From Propionibacteriaceae bacterium (GTDB lineage Bacteria > Actinomycetota > Actinomycetes > Propionibacteriales > Propionibacteriaceae), in assembly GCA_016717345.1 (NCBI GenBank), contig JADKFR010000001.1:310001-374000 (forward strand): 64,000 nucleotides of DNA. Reading direction: 5' to 3'. The position numbers and the translations under genes are program-made. Below are positions 15,754-24,936 of this stretch, piece by piece (the first letter of the stretch is position 1; every line of letters starts with the position of its first letter). The notes under the pieces were generated by a model. It ran no database searches, was not told the DNA's origin, and saw only the letters and a program-made list of their open reading frames with translations.

Positions 15754-17538
15754 TCAGGAGACGGGAGCCCACTCGGGGCCGGTCTGACCCAGGGTCTCCT
15801 CCAGCTTGGCGAACAGCGGAGACGGCTTGGCCAGCGGCACCCCCGGCTGGATCGGACGCGACGCCCACACCGCCTGCTGCGAGACGTAATCGCCCTGCAG
15901 CACCGGGTAGTCAGGCCCGCCCTCCTCACTCACCGTCGCGATCTCGGGCTGGGCCGCCCAAATGCCCGTGCCCCCCAGGGCTTCGTGCACCTTCTGGGCC
16001 GCGTGCGGCAGGAATGGGGTCAGCAGGGTGTTCACGTCCGAGACCACCTGAAGAGCAGTGTGGAGCACGGTGTCACGGCGCGCCGGGTCGTCCTTCATCT
16101 TCCAGGGCTCGGTTTCCGACAGGTACTTGTTGGCCAGGCCGGCCACCCGCATCGCCTCCGAGGCCGCCTGCTTGAACCGGCAGCGCCGCAGCAGCGCTCC
16201 GACCGTCTCGAACGATTGCCTGGACGCCGCCAGCAGTGCCGCGTCCACGTCTGCCGGAGGCGTCGCAGCGGGGACCGCGCCGACGTTCTTGTGCGCCATC
16301 GAGACCGACCGATTGACCAGGTTGCCCCACTCGTTGGCGAGCTCGAAGTTGGTGCGCCGCACGAACTCGTCCCAGGTGAAGTCGGTGTCCTGGTTCTCGG
16401 GACCAGCCACGGCGATGAAGTAACGCAGCGCGTCCGGCCCGAACTCGCGCAGGAAGTCGCCGACGTAGATCACCGTGTTGCGCGACGTCGACAGTTTCGA
16501 ACCGCTCATCGTCAGGTACTCGCTGCTGACCACCTCGGTGGGCAGGTTCAGCTTCCCGAAGGTTCCCGGGACGCCGCCACGGTCACCGTCCCCGTTGTGG
16601 CCCAGCAGGATGCCCGGCCAGATGACCGAATGGAAGACGATGTTGTCCTTGCCGAGGAAGTAGTACGACTCGGCGGACGGATCCGTCCACCATTTCTGCC
16701 ATGCGTCGGGGTCTCCGGTGCGACGTGCCCATTCCACTGACGCCGACAGGTAGCCGATCACGGCGTCGAACCAGACGTAGAGCCGCTTCATCGGGGCGTC
16801 GCGCCAGCCGTCCAGCGGCACCGGCACCCCCCAGTCGAGGTCGCGGGTGATCGCGCGCGGGCGCAGGTCGTCGAGCAGGTTGGCCGAGAACTTCAGGACG
16901 TTGGGCCGCCAGTCCGTGCGGGCGCTGAGCCAGGTTCCCAGCGCTCCGGCCACGGCCGGCAGATCGAGGAAGAACTGCTCGGACTCCACGAAGGCCGGGG
17001 CCTCGCCGTTGATCTTCGAGCGGGGGTTCTTCAGGTCGGCCGGGTCGAGCTGGTTGCCGCAGTTGTCGCACTGGTCGCCGCGGGCGCCGTCGTAGCCGCA
17101 CAGCGGGCAGGTCCCCTCGATGTACCGGTCGGGCAGCGTGCGTCCCGTGGACGGACTGATCGCACTCAGCTGCGTCTTCGGCACCACGTACCCGTTGCGG
17201 TGCAACGAGCTGAACATGTCCTGAACGACCCGGTAGTGGTTCCGGGTCGTGGTCCGGGTGAACAGGTCGTAGGACAGGCCAAGGCCCGCCAGGTCCTCGA
17301 CGATCACCCGGTTGTACTTGTCGGCCAGTTGCCTGGCGGTGAGTCCCTCGTTGTCGGCCTGCACCGAGATCGGCGTGCCGTGCTCATCCGTCCCCGAGAC
17401 CATCAGCACGTCATGGCCGGCCATCCGCATATAACGCGAGAAGACGTCGGAGGGAACGCCGAAGCCGGACACGTGTCCGATATGCCGCGGGCCGTTGGCG
17501 TAGGGCCAAGCCACGGCGGTCAGGATCGATGAGGTCAC
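15754..17538 (-). CDS. metG: Methionyl-tRNA synthetase
   Basis: 594 residues, class I synthetase. N-terminus TAVAWPYANGPRHIGH contains the HIGH motif; the zinc knuckle has Cys pairs in CPLCGYDGARGDQCDNCG; the second ATP motif is GSKLSTSR, a variant of KMSKS similar to the KFSSSR form of actinobacteria. A C-terminal anticodon domain follows; the tRNA-binding extension of longer MetRS enzymes is absent. The frame is open well upstream, but GTG 17538 gives the canonical N-terminus and has a -10 element eight bases away. Confidence 0.96.
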   Translation of the reverse strand: MTSSILTAVAWPYANGPRHIGHVSGFGVPSDVFSRYMRMAGHDVLMVSGTDEHGTPISVQADNEGLTARQLADKYNRVIVEDLAGLGLSYDLFTRTTTRNHYRVVQDMFSSLHRNGYVVPKTQLSAISPSTGRTLPDRYIEGTCPLCGYDGARGDQCDNCGNQLDPADLKNPRSKINGEAPAFVESEQFFLDLPAVAGALGTWLSARTDWRPNVLKFSANLLDDLRPRAITRDLDWGVPVPLDGWRDAPMKRLYVWFDAVIGYLSASVEWARRTGDPDAWQKWWTDPSAESYYFLGKDNIVFHSVIWPGILLGHNGDGDRGGVPGTFGKLNLPTEVVSSEYLTMSGSKLSTSRNTVIYVGDFLREFGPDALRYFIAVAGPENQDTDFTWDEFVRRTNFELANEWGNLVNRSVSMAHKNVGAVPAATPPADVDAALLAASRQSFETVGALLRRCRFKQAASEAMRVAGLANKYLSETEPWKMKDDPARRDTVLHTALQVVSDVNTLLTPFLPHAAQKVHEALGGTGIWAAQPEIATVSEEGGPDYPVLQGDYVSQQAVWASRPIQPGVPLAKPSPLFAKLEETLGQTGPEWAPVS

Positions 17539-17546
17539 GAAGCAGC

Positions 17547-17552
17547 ATCCTA
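17547..17552 (-). promoter_or_regulatory. -10 element, leaderless transcript of metG
   Basis: On the minus strand TAGGAT ends eight bases before GTG 17538. A leader riboswitch or T-box for metG is therefore not expected. Confidence 0.55.
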
Positions 17553-17676
17553 GGGCACGGCCACGGCCACCGGCCGCGGGCGTCACGCCGGGTGAACGGC
17601 CCGCCAACCAGACATGTCCGGGGCCGGAAATATTCGAAAACAGACCAAGTTCCCCGGGGCAGGGCTGGGGCTTACC

Positions 17677-18912
17677 ATGATGAATGTGACCCCCGAGTTC
17701 ATACTCTTGGCCCTCGTCGTTATCACTGCGCTGGCCTTTGATTTCACCAACGGGTTCCATGACACGGCAAACGCCATGGCCACCTCGATCGCCACGAAGG
17801 CGCTCACCCCCAAAGCTGCGGTGACGCTGTGCGCCATCCTGAACCTGGTGGGCGCCTTCCTGTCCGTGGAGGTGGCCATCACGGTGACCAATGCGGTGAT
17901 CCGGATTCAGAATCCGGACGGCACCCCCCGGCCCGAGTTGATGGCGGACGGCGGCCACGGCCTGCTGCTGATTCTGATGGCCGGCCTCGCCGGAGCCATC
18001 GTCTGGAACATCCTGACCTGGCTGTGGGGGTTGCCCTCCAGCTCGTCCCATGCCCTCTTCGGTGGCCTGATCGGCTCCACCATCGCGTCGCTGGGCTTCG
18101 CGGGCGTCAAGTGGATCGGAGAGGGCTACAAGCTCGACGGCGTCGTCGGCAAGGTCGTCCTGCCGGGCCTCTCTCCCCCGTGATCGCCGGCATCGTCGCC
18201 ATGGTCGGCACCTGGCTGGTGTTCAAGATCACCGAAGGTGGTGGCCGCCCGCTACCAGGAATCCGGCTTCCGCTGGGGCCAGATCGGGACGGCATCGCTG
18301 CTGTCGCTGTCGCATGGCACCAACGACGCCCAGAAGACCATGGGTGTGATCACCCTCGCTCTGATCGCCACCGGCTCCTGGAACTCCACCACCGATATCC
18401 CGCTGTGGGTGAAGTTCGCGTGCGCCATCGCCATCGCCGCGGGCACCTACTTCGGCGGTTGGCGGATCATCCGCACCATGGGCAAAGGCCTCGTCGAGAT
18501 CTCCTCCCCCCAGGGCATGGCCGCCGAGAGCGCGTCGGCCGCCGTGATCCTGACCTCCAGCCAGCTGGGTTTCGCGCTGTCGACGACCCACGTCGCCACC
18601 GGCTCGATCCTCGGTTCGGGTCTGGGTCGCAAGGGTGCAGAGGTGCGCTGGCGCGTGGCCGGACGGATGGGCCTGGCGTGGCTGATCACACTGCCGCTGG
18701 CCGGTCTGGTGGGTGCCGTGATGTGGTTCATCGGGCACCTCATCGGCGGGACGGCGGGCTCGATCGTCGTCTTCGTACTGATGTGCGCCGCGTGGGGCTG
18801 GATGTGGCTGCATTCGAAGCGTGAGCCGATCGGGCACCACAACGTCAATGACGAATGGGACGCCCAGCCTGCCGAGGATCGCGTTCCCGTTGGCGGGGGG
18901 GTGCACCGATGA
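17677..18912 (+). pseudogene. pit: Pit-family low-affinity phosphate transporter, two frame breaks
   Basis: A repaired reading gives about 411 residues. Part 1 (17677-18183) has the PiT signature FDFTNGFHDTANAMATSIAT and SSSSHALFGGLIGS. It stops at TGA 18181 after one base appears lost in the pyrimidine run 18171-18179. The next 20 residues (SPVIAGIVAMVGTWLVFKITEG) are in the frame starting at 18180, and one extra G at 18237-18243 restores the first frame. Part 2 continues with AARYQESGFRWGQIGTASLLSLSHGTNDAQKTMG, containing the second PiT signature, and ends at 18912. A paired deletion and insertion 60 nt apart suggests sequencing error; a genuinely dead gene is the alternative. Start ATG 17677 follows CTGGGG. 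Confidence 0.85.
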
Positions 18913-19220
18913 CTCAGATTGTTGCGGCCCTCGATGCCGCGTGGCGCATCCTGCTGGTCGGCATGGTGCTGGGAGCGGGCCTGCCCGCCCTGTTCGCGCT
19001 CGGAGTCCGGTCGCTGGCGTGGGGCACTGGTGGCGAGGCTGAGATCCACGAGACGGCTGCCCTGCCGAAACCCCACCCGATGGGCCGCTGGATCGCCTAC
19101 CTGCTGTTCGGGATCGTCGTGATCTCCGTGCTGCTGGGCATCAGCTACATCGTCGCCCACGGGCTCGGGATGACCATCACCTTCAACGGGCTGCTGCCCG
19201 TCTTCACGCCCAAGGGCTGA
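18909..19220 (+). CDS. Small two-helix membrane protein linked to pit
   Basis: 103 residues with two membrane segments (WRILLVGMVLGAGLPALFALGV near 12-33 and WIAYLLFGIVVISVLLGISYIVAHGL near 60-85) joined by a short polar loop. Its ATG overlaps the pit stop (ATGA), so it is translated with the transporter. No named domain is recognised. An accessory role in phosphate transport is suggested only by the coupling. An intact partner of a broken pit favours the view that pit works in the real genome. Confidence 0.75.
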   Translation: MTQIVAALDAAWRILLVGMVLGAGLPALFALGVRSLAWGTGGEAEIHETAALPKPHPMGRWIAYLLFGIVVISVLLGISYIVAHGLGMTITFNGLLPVFTPKG

Positions 19221-19237
19221 GAGCGGCCAGGCGCCGG

Positions 19238-20311
19238 TCAGGCTCCCAGCGCTCCGAACCCGGGCAGGATCACGTCGTTGATCAGTTCGCGACGCTTGTC
19301 GAAGGGGTGGAACGCGCTCTTGGCGGCATTGACGGTGAACAGCCGCAGGTCGGGCACGTCGTAGTCGAACGCCTCGGCGAGCAGCAGCAGTTCCCGGCTC
19401 AAGGTGGTGCGGCTCATCAGCCGGTTGTCGCAGTTGACGGTGACCCGGAATCGCAGGTCGGCCAACAGCCCGAACGGGTGCTCGGCGACACTGCCGCACA
19501 CCCCGGTCTGCAGGTTCGAGGACGGGCACAGCTCCAGCGGGATCCGTCGATCACGCACGTACCGGGCCACTTCACCCAGTTCCCAGCCGTTCGGGCCCCT
19601 GGTGAGGTCATCCACCAGCCGCACGCCGTGGCCGAGCCGGGACGCGCCACACAGCTGGAGCGCCTCCCAGATCGAGGCGACCCCGAAGGCCTCACCCGCG
19701 TGGATGGTGTATTCGACGTTGTGGTGCCGCAGGTAGGCGAAGGCCTCGTCGAACCGGCTGGGCGGGAATCCGTCCTCGGCACCGGCGATGTCGAAGCCGC
19801 ACACGGAATCGTGGCGGAAGGCCACCGCCAGTTCCGCCACGTCGAGCGTGGGTGGCAGGTGACGCATCGAGGTGACGATCTGTTGGGCGGTGATGGCCTG
19901 ACCGCGTCCGGCGCAGATCGCCATCCCTTCGGCCAGACCGTCCCGCACCGCTTCGACGGCCTGGGCCATGGTGAGACCGGCCCTGCGATGCTGCTGCGGC
20001 GCCCAGCGAGCTTCTGCGTAGATGACGCCGTCGGCAGCCTGATCCTCGACGAACTCGCACGCGACGCGGCGCAGGTGTTCGGCGGTCTGCATCACTGCGA
20101 TGGTGTGGTCGAAGGTCTCCAGGTAGCGCTCCAGGGACCCGGAGTCAGCCGCCTCGAAGAACCAGTCAGCCAGCGCTTCCGGCGTGGTCGCCGGCAACTC
20201 GTGGCCGATTTCCCCGGCCAGGTCGAGGACGGTCTGTGGCCGCAGGCCACCGTCCAGATGGTCATGCAGGGTGACCTTGGGCATCCGTCGGATCAGGTCG
20301 AGGTCAAGCAT
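19238..20311 (-). CDS. add: Adenosine deaminase
   Basis: 357 residues. Deaminates (deoxy)adenosine to (deoxy)inosine. Zinc ligands in the N-terminal KVTLHDHLDGGLRP (HxH), catalytic Glu in TIHAGEAFG, the RLGHGVRL and CPSSNLQTG loops, and the metal Asp in VNCDNRLMS are all present. Last gene of the nucleoside operon; its start overlaps the end of cdd by 8 bp. Confidence 0.95.
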   Translation of the reverse strand: MLDLDLIRRMPKVTLHDHLDGGLRPQTVLDLAGEIGHELPATTPEALADWFFEAADSGSLERYLETFDHTIAVMQTAEHLRRVACEFVEDQAADGVIYAEARWAPQQHRRAGLTMAQAVEAVRDGLAEGMAICAGRGQAITAQQIVTSMRHLPPTLDVAELAVAFRHDSVCGFDIAGAEDGFPPSRFDEAFAYLRHHNVEYTIHAGEAFGVASIWEALQLCGASRLGHGVRLVDDLTRGPNGWELGEVARYVRDRRIPLELCPSSNLQTGVCGSVAEHPFGLLADLRFRVTVNCDNRLMSRTTLSRELLLLAEAFDYDVPDLRLFTVNAAKSAFHPFDKRRELINDVILPGFGALGA

Positions 20312-20717
20312 CGGGGCCTCCGGTCACGTGGGTGAGGTCGGCGGGGCCGAAAGCCTGGGGCAGCAGGTCAGCCAGCGGACGGATCCCCTGCGGCGTGTCG
20401 AGTGCCAGGGACGCCCCGCCGTGCTCCCACAGTAGCTGGCGGCACCGCCCGCAGGGCATCAGCGCCTCCCCGAGCGCGTTCACGCACGCGAAGGCGAGCA
20501 GCCGCCCGCCGCCCCCGGCCACCAGGTCGCTGATCAGCCCACACTCGGCGCACAGGGTCACCCCGTAGGCGGCGTTCTCGACGTTGCAGCCCACGACGAT
20601 CCGTCCGTCGTCCACGAGGGCGGCCGCCCCCACCGGATAGTGCGAATAGGGCGCGTAGGCGTGTTGGCAGAGCTCGCGCGCCCGCACCCGCAGCGCGTCC
20701 CAGTCGATCGGTGCCAT
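20304..20717 (-). CDS. cdd: Cytidine deaminase
   Basis: 137 residues, the usual size of tetrameric CDA. Converts (deoxy)cytidine to (deoxy)uridine. YAPYSHYPVGAAAL and NVENAAYG form the nucleoside site; zinc is held by Cys in TLCAE (with the catalytic Glu) and the PCGRCRQ pair. The frame runs on upstream into the permease region, but ATG 20717, five bases after the permease stop, gives the proper N-terminus MAPIDWDALR. Confidence 0.95.
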   Translation of the reverse strand: MAPIDWDALRVRARELCQHAYAPYSHYPVGAAALVDDGRIVVGCNVENAAYGVTLCAECGLISDLVAGGGGRLLAFACVNALGEALMPCGRCRQLLWEHGGASLALDTPQGIRPLADLLPQAFGPADLTHVTGGPDA

Positions 20718-20722
20718 CAGGC

Positions 20723-22027
20723 CTACTTCACGTAGGGCGTGCCGTCGGCGGCCGGTGCCCGGGTCCGGCCGATCAGCCCGGCCACGGCGACGATCGTCGC
20801 GACGTAGGGCAGCAGCAACAGGAACTGGCTCGGCACCGGTGTCGACAGCGTCTGCAACTGGGAGGCCATCTGGGTGACGAACCCGAAGAACAACGCCATG
20901 ACGGTCGCCCAGATCGGGTGCCAGCGGCCCATGATCAGGGCGGCCAGGGCGATGAACCCGTTCCCCACCGTCATGTCCTTGACGAAGGCGCCGGTGGAGC
21001 CGATGGTGAAGAAAGCGCCGCCGAGACCGGCGAACAGCCCTGCGGTGAGCACCGCCGACCAGCGGATCGCGTACACGTTGATACCCACGGTATCGGCGGC
21101 CTTGGGGTGCTCCCCCACCGCCCGCACCCGCAGCCCCCACGTGGTGCGGAACAGCAGGAACCACACGACCGCCACGCACACCGCAGCCAGGTAGGCCAGG
21201 ATCGTCTGGCTGAAGAAGATCGGACCGAAGAACGGGATGTCGGCCAGGAGCGGGATCCGGATCGGCTCCATGATCGGCGACCGGTTCAAGGTGGCCGAGT
21301 TGGGCTGAACCAGCTGATCGAACAGGAAGCCGGTCAGGCCGGAGGCGAGCAGGTTCAGCACCACTCCCAGCACCACCTGGTCGACCAGGTACTTGATCGA
21401 GAAGAGGGCCAGCAGCGCGCTCATCACGACCCCCGTGAGCATCGCCGAGATCAGGGCGATCGGGATCGAGCGGGTCAGCGAGCCCACGACGGCGGCGCTG
21501 AACGCCGCAGCCAGGAACTGGCCCTCAATCGCCACGTTCACCACACCCGAGCGTTCACACAGGATGCCCGCCAGCGCCCCGAGGATCAGCGGCGTGGCCA
21601 CCGACAAGGTGCCTGCCAGCTGGTTGCTGACCGGGAACGGCAGGTCGCGTCCGGCAGCACCCCAGGTGAGGAAGCCGATCAGGAAGGCCAGCCCTCCGAC
21701 GGTGCCTGCCAGGGCAGGCATCCGGTTGCGGAGGCGTCCGGAGAGGAACCCCGCCCCGGCCAGCAGGCACAGCACCGCGGTGGTGACCACCACGGGCAAT
21801 CCGGGAACGCTGATGGTGGGCAGTTGGACCTCGTCGAAGACGTTCGACAAGGCGAAGTGAGCCTCCCCGGAGGTGGAGAAGGCCAGGTAGACCAGCAGCA
21901 GGCCGACCGCCACGATCAGCGCGCCGATGGACAGCCGGCTGCGTCGCTTCTGCGCGGATTCGACGTAGTGCTGGGTGGCCGACAGCGGTGCCTGGGGACC
22001 GGCCGGCGGGATCGTGGTGGTGCTCAC
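20723..22027 (-). CDS. Nucleoside ABC transporter permease 2
   Basis: 434 residues. A polar N-terminus of about 35 residues precedes roughly ten membrane helices. The segment CERSGVVNVAIEGQFLAAAF is the signature of the BMP-type nucleoside permeases (NupQ/YufQ branch of BPD_transp_2), and VRAVGEHPKAADTVGINVY is the conserved cytoplasmic loop. Starts at GTG 22027, overlapping the stop of permease 1 by 4 bp. Confidence 0.9.
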   Translation of the reverse strand: MSTTTIPPAGPQAPLSATQHYVESAQKRRSRLSIGALIVAVGLLLVYLAFSTSGEAHFALSNVFDEVQLPTISVPGLPVVVTTAVLCLLAGAGFLSGRLRNRMPALAGTVGGLAFLIGFLTWGAAGRDLPFPVSNQLAGTLSVATPLILGALAGILCERSGVVNVAIEGQFLAAAFSAAVVGSLTRSIPIALISAMLTGVVMSALLALFSIKYLVDQVVLGVVLNLLASGLTGFLFDQLVQPNSATLNRSPIMEPIRIPLLADIPFFGPIFFSQTILAYLAAVCVAVVWFLLFRTTWGLRVRAVGEHPKAADTVGINVYAIRWSAVLTAGLFAGLGGAFFTIGSTGAFVKDMTVGNGFIALAALIMGRWHPIWATVMALFFGFVTQMASQLQTLSTPVPSQFLLLLPYVATIVAVAGLIGRTRAPAADGTPYVK

Positions 22028-23247
22028 TTCGAAGCTCCTGCGGGGAGGGCGGCAGCCACGGCTGGGGCTTTGCGCTGTTTGAGGAACGGCAGCAGAGTGC
22101 TCACCAGCGCGGGTGCGGCGACGAACAGGACGATCAGGGCCTGCAGCACGGTAGTGAGGGTGAACGGCGTCTTCGCCAGGGACTGCATCGCCAGTCCTCC
22201 GGCATGGAGGGCGCCGAACAGCAGACCCGCGAACACCGTGCCGAGCGGACGCGAGCGACCCAGCAGCGCGACCGTGATGGCGTCGAAGCCGACCGTCCCC
22301 ACGATCCCGATGGTCAGCGGGACCGGAACCGGATCGAAGCCCGAACCGGGAGCCAGGGTGCTCATCAACCCGGCCAGCCCGGCGAGGGCGCCGGCCAGCG
22401 TCATGGTGGTGATGGTGGTGCGCGCCACACTCATCCCCGCGGTGGCTGCCGCAGCGGGGTTGGCGCCCACCGCACGGATCGCGAATCCGATCGTGGACCG
22501 CTCCAGCAGCCACCAGACGCCCGCGGCAGCCAGCAAGGCGAACAGGAACCCGAGGTGGAGGCGTCCGAAGAACAGGCTGGGGAGCGCGGCGGTGGGGAAC
22601 ACCTCCGGCGCGATCGGGTCGGTCCGTCCGGGACGCTGGAAGGCAGCCGTGGTGAGCAGCCAGGCCATCAGGCCGGCTGCGATGTAGTTCATCATGATCG
22701 TCACGATCACCTCGTGCGCGCCCGCCTTGGCCTTCAGGAACCCGGCGATGCCGCCCCAGATCGCACCGCCCAGCACACCGCCGAGCACGGCGACGAGCAT
22801 GTGGATGCCGTAGGGCAACTGGAAGGTGAAGCCGATCCAGGCGGCGATGGTCGCGCCCCAGATCGCCTGGCCCTGGGCGCCGATGTTGAACAGGCCGGCC
22901 CGGAAACCCAGCCCGACGCCCAAGCCGGCGCAGATCAGCGCCGCCGACTGGGCTGCGGTCTCCACCAACGCAGCGGGGCTGCCGACCGCTCCGATGAACA
23001 GCGCGCTGTAGGCGGTCGACACCTTGACCCAGGCAGCACCCAGCGGCAGGGCGGGGGCGGTGAACAGGTAGGCGAACTGCGACGCGACCGCAGGATCGGA
23101 GAAGACCATCAGCAGGGCCCCCACGAACAGGGCCAGGAACAGGGCGGCAACGCTGGTGACGAGCTCGCGCCAGCGCAACGTGCGCGGACGGCGGACTGCG
23201 ACCGTCGGCGGGGGGCCCTCGGTGACCGGGGGGACGGGAGCACTCAC
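22024..23247 (-). CDS. Nucleoside ABC transporter permease 1
   Basis: 407 residues, with about nine membrane helices after a 25-residue polar N-terminus. GLGFRAGLFNIGAQGQAIWGA is the family motif of NupP/YufP-type permeases, and IRAVGANPAAAATAGMSV the cytoplasmic coupling loop. It forms the channel with permease 2. GTG 23247 lies within the end of the ATPase gene (4-bp overlap). Confidence 0.9.
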   Translation of the reverse strand: MSAPVPPVTEGPPPTVAVRRPRTLRWRELVTSVAALFLALFVGALLMVFSDPAVASQFAYLFTAPALPLGAAWVKVSTAYSALFIGAVGSPAALVETAAQSAALICAGLGVGLGFRAGLFNIGAQGQAIWGATIAAWIGFTFQLPYGIHMLVAVLGGVLGGAIWGGIAGFLKAKAGAHEVIVTIMMNYIAAGLMAWLLTTAAFQRPGRTDPIAPEVFPTAALPSLFFGRLHLGFLFALLAAAGVWWLLERSTIGFAIRAVGANPAAAATAGMSVARTTITTMTLAGALAGLAGLMSTLAPGSGFDPVPVPLTIGIVGTVGFDAITVALLGRSRPLGTVFAGLLFGALHAGGLAMQSLAKTPFTLTTVLQALIVLFVAAPALVSTLLPFLKQRKAPAVAAALPAGASK

Positions 23248-24827
23248 GACGAAACCTCCTGCTGGCCGGCGGCGGGCGCGGTTGCCTCTTCGTAGGGGAC
23301 GCCGGCCATCATCAGGCCCAGCACGTCGCGCGGGGTCTGAGGGCCGACGATGCCCACGATCTGGCCGCGGTACATCACCATCACGCGGTCGGCCAGCGCC
23401 TCCACCTCTTCGAGTTCGGTGGAAACCAGCAGCACGGCGGTGCCGCTGTCCCGCGCGGCGACGATCCGCTTATGCAGGAACTCGATCGCGCCCACGTCCA
23501 CGCCACGGGTGGGCTGGCTGGCTACCAGCAGGGCCAGCGGACGGGACAACTCCCTTGCCAGCACCACCTTCTGGGCGTTGCCGCCCGACAAGGAGGATCC
23601 GAGGTGGCTGACGTCGGGAGTTCGGATGTCGAACTCGCTGCGCCGGGATTGGGCGAAAGCGTCGATCGCTGCAAGATCCAGGGACAGTCCCTTGGAGAAG
23701 GGCGCCCGATGGAATTGGTTCAGCACCAGGTTCTCCGCGATCGTGAAGTCACCGATGAAGCCGTCATGCTGGCGATCTTCGGGCACGTAGCCCAAACCGG
23801 CCGCAATGGTCTCCCGTGGGCTGAGCGAGTGGATGTCGACGCCGTCAAGGCTGACGGTCCCCGAACTCACGGGGGTGACGCCCAGGAGCGCCTCGGCCAG
23901 TTCACTCTGGCCGTTGCCCTGCACGCCGGCCACGCACAGGATCTCGCCGGCATGGACGTCGAAGCTGATCCGGTCCACCACCACCGCTCCGGCCGGATTC
24001 ACGATGGTGAGGTCCTTGACCCGGAGCCTCGTCTCCCCCACCGTCGCGGGCTGCTTGTCGACCGTCAGGCTGACTGCCCGCCCCACCATCAACTCGGCGA
24101 GTTCAGCCTCGCTGCTGCCCGGCTCTGCCTGTCCGACGATTCTGCCGCGCCGGATCACGGTGATCCGGTCGGCGATTGCCCGGACTTCCCGGAGCTTGTG
24201 GGTGATGAAGACGATGGCCTTGCCCTCGTCTCGCAGCGAGGCCATGACCGCCATCAGCTCGTCGATCTCCTGCGGGGTGAGGACCGCGGTGGGTTCGTCG
24301 AAGATCAGGTACTCGGCGTCGTTGGCAAGTGCCTTGATGATCTCAACCCGTTGCTGGACCCCGACGGGGAGGTCCTCGATGATGGCGTCGGGCTCCAACG
24401 GCAGGTTGTAGCGGGCCGAGAGTTCCTTCACCCGGCTGCGCGCCGCCCGCATGTCGAGGGCACCCAGCGAGCCCGGCTCCCGGCCCAGAACCACGTTTTC
24501 GGCGACGCTGAAGACCTGCACCAGCATGAAGTGCTGGTGAACCATGCCGATGCCTGCGGCCATGGCCTGTTTCGGATTGGCGAAGTGCTGGGGCTGCCCG
24601 TCGATCAGGATCTGTCCGCCGTCAGGGGCGTACAGGCCATAGAGCACGTTCATCAGCGTCGACTTGCCCGCACCGTTCTCCCCCAGCAGGCAGTGGATCT
24701 CGCCGGGTCGAACGTCGAGATCGACCGCATCGTTGGCGACGAAGGTCCCGAAGCGTTTGGTGATCCCCCGCAGGCTCAGTCCTCGGGGCGGCGCGGCCGA
24801 GGAATCGTCCGCGGCGGTCTGTGGCAC
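23244..24827 (-). CDS. Nucleoside ABC transporter ATP-binding protein
   Basis: 527 residues, two fused ABC domains as in NupO/YufO. Domain 1: Walker A GENGAGKST (near 53), Q-loop GMVHQHFMLV, Walker B YLIFDEPTAVLTP. Domain 2: degenerate Walker A GVQGNGQSEL, signature LSGGNAQKVVLARE and a Walker B-like stretch LLVASQPTRGVDVGA in which Glu is replaced by Gln, a common feature of this family. GTG 24827 follows GGAAGGA at 6-bp spacing. Confidence 0.93.
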   Translation of the reverse strand: MPQTAADDSSAAPPRGLSLRGITKRFGTFVANDAVDLDVRPGEIHCLLGENGAGKSTLMNVLYGLYAPDGGQILIDGQPQHFANPKQAMAAGIGMVHQHFMLVQVFSVAENVVLGREPGSLGALDMRAARSRVKELSARYNLPLEPDAIIEDLPVGVQQRVEIIKALANDAEYLIFDEPTAVLTPQEIDELMAVMASLRDEGKAIVFITHKLREVRAIADRITVIRRGRIVGQAEPGSSEAELAELMVGRAVSLTVDKQPATVGETRLRVKDLTIVNPAGAVVVDRISFDVHAGEILCVAGVQGNGQSELAEALLGVTPVSSGTVSLDGVDIHSLSPRETIAAGLGYVPEDRQHDGFIGDFTIAENLVLNQFHRAPFSKGLSLDLAAIDAFAQSRRSEFDIRTPDVSHLGSSLSGGNAQKVVLARELSRPLALLVASQPTRGVDVGAIEFLHKRIVAARDSGTAVLLVSTELEEVEALADRVMVMYRGQIVGIVGPQTPRDVLGLMMAGVPYEEATAPAAGQQEVSS

Positions 24828-24936
24828 GGCGTGTCCTTCCTGTCAGCCCCCACCCTGGCTGAACCCAACCCCGGTGGGCAAGTGCGTTGGGGGGAGACCG
24901 GCGGCCTCCCCCCAACTCCCTGCGGCCATTCGGGTG

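Noticed and set aside
18171..18243. Programmed frameshifting in pit
   Set aside because: There is no standard slippery heptamer at the right phase, and two opposite shifts within 60 nt would be needed.
20711..22687. 658-codon plus-strand ORF across cdd and both permeases
   Set aside because: Very Gln/Asp/His/Arg-rich, typical of the antisense of membrane-protein genes, and it overlaps three well-supported genes.
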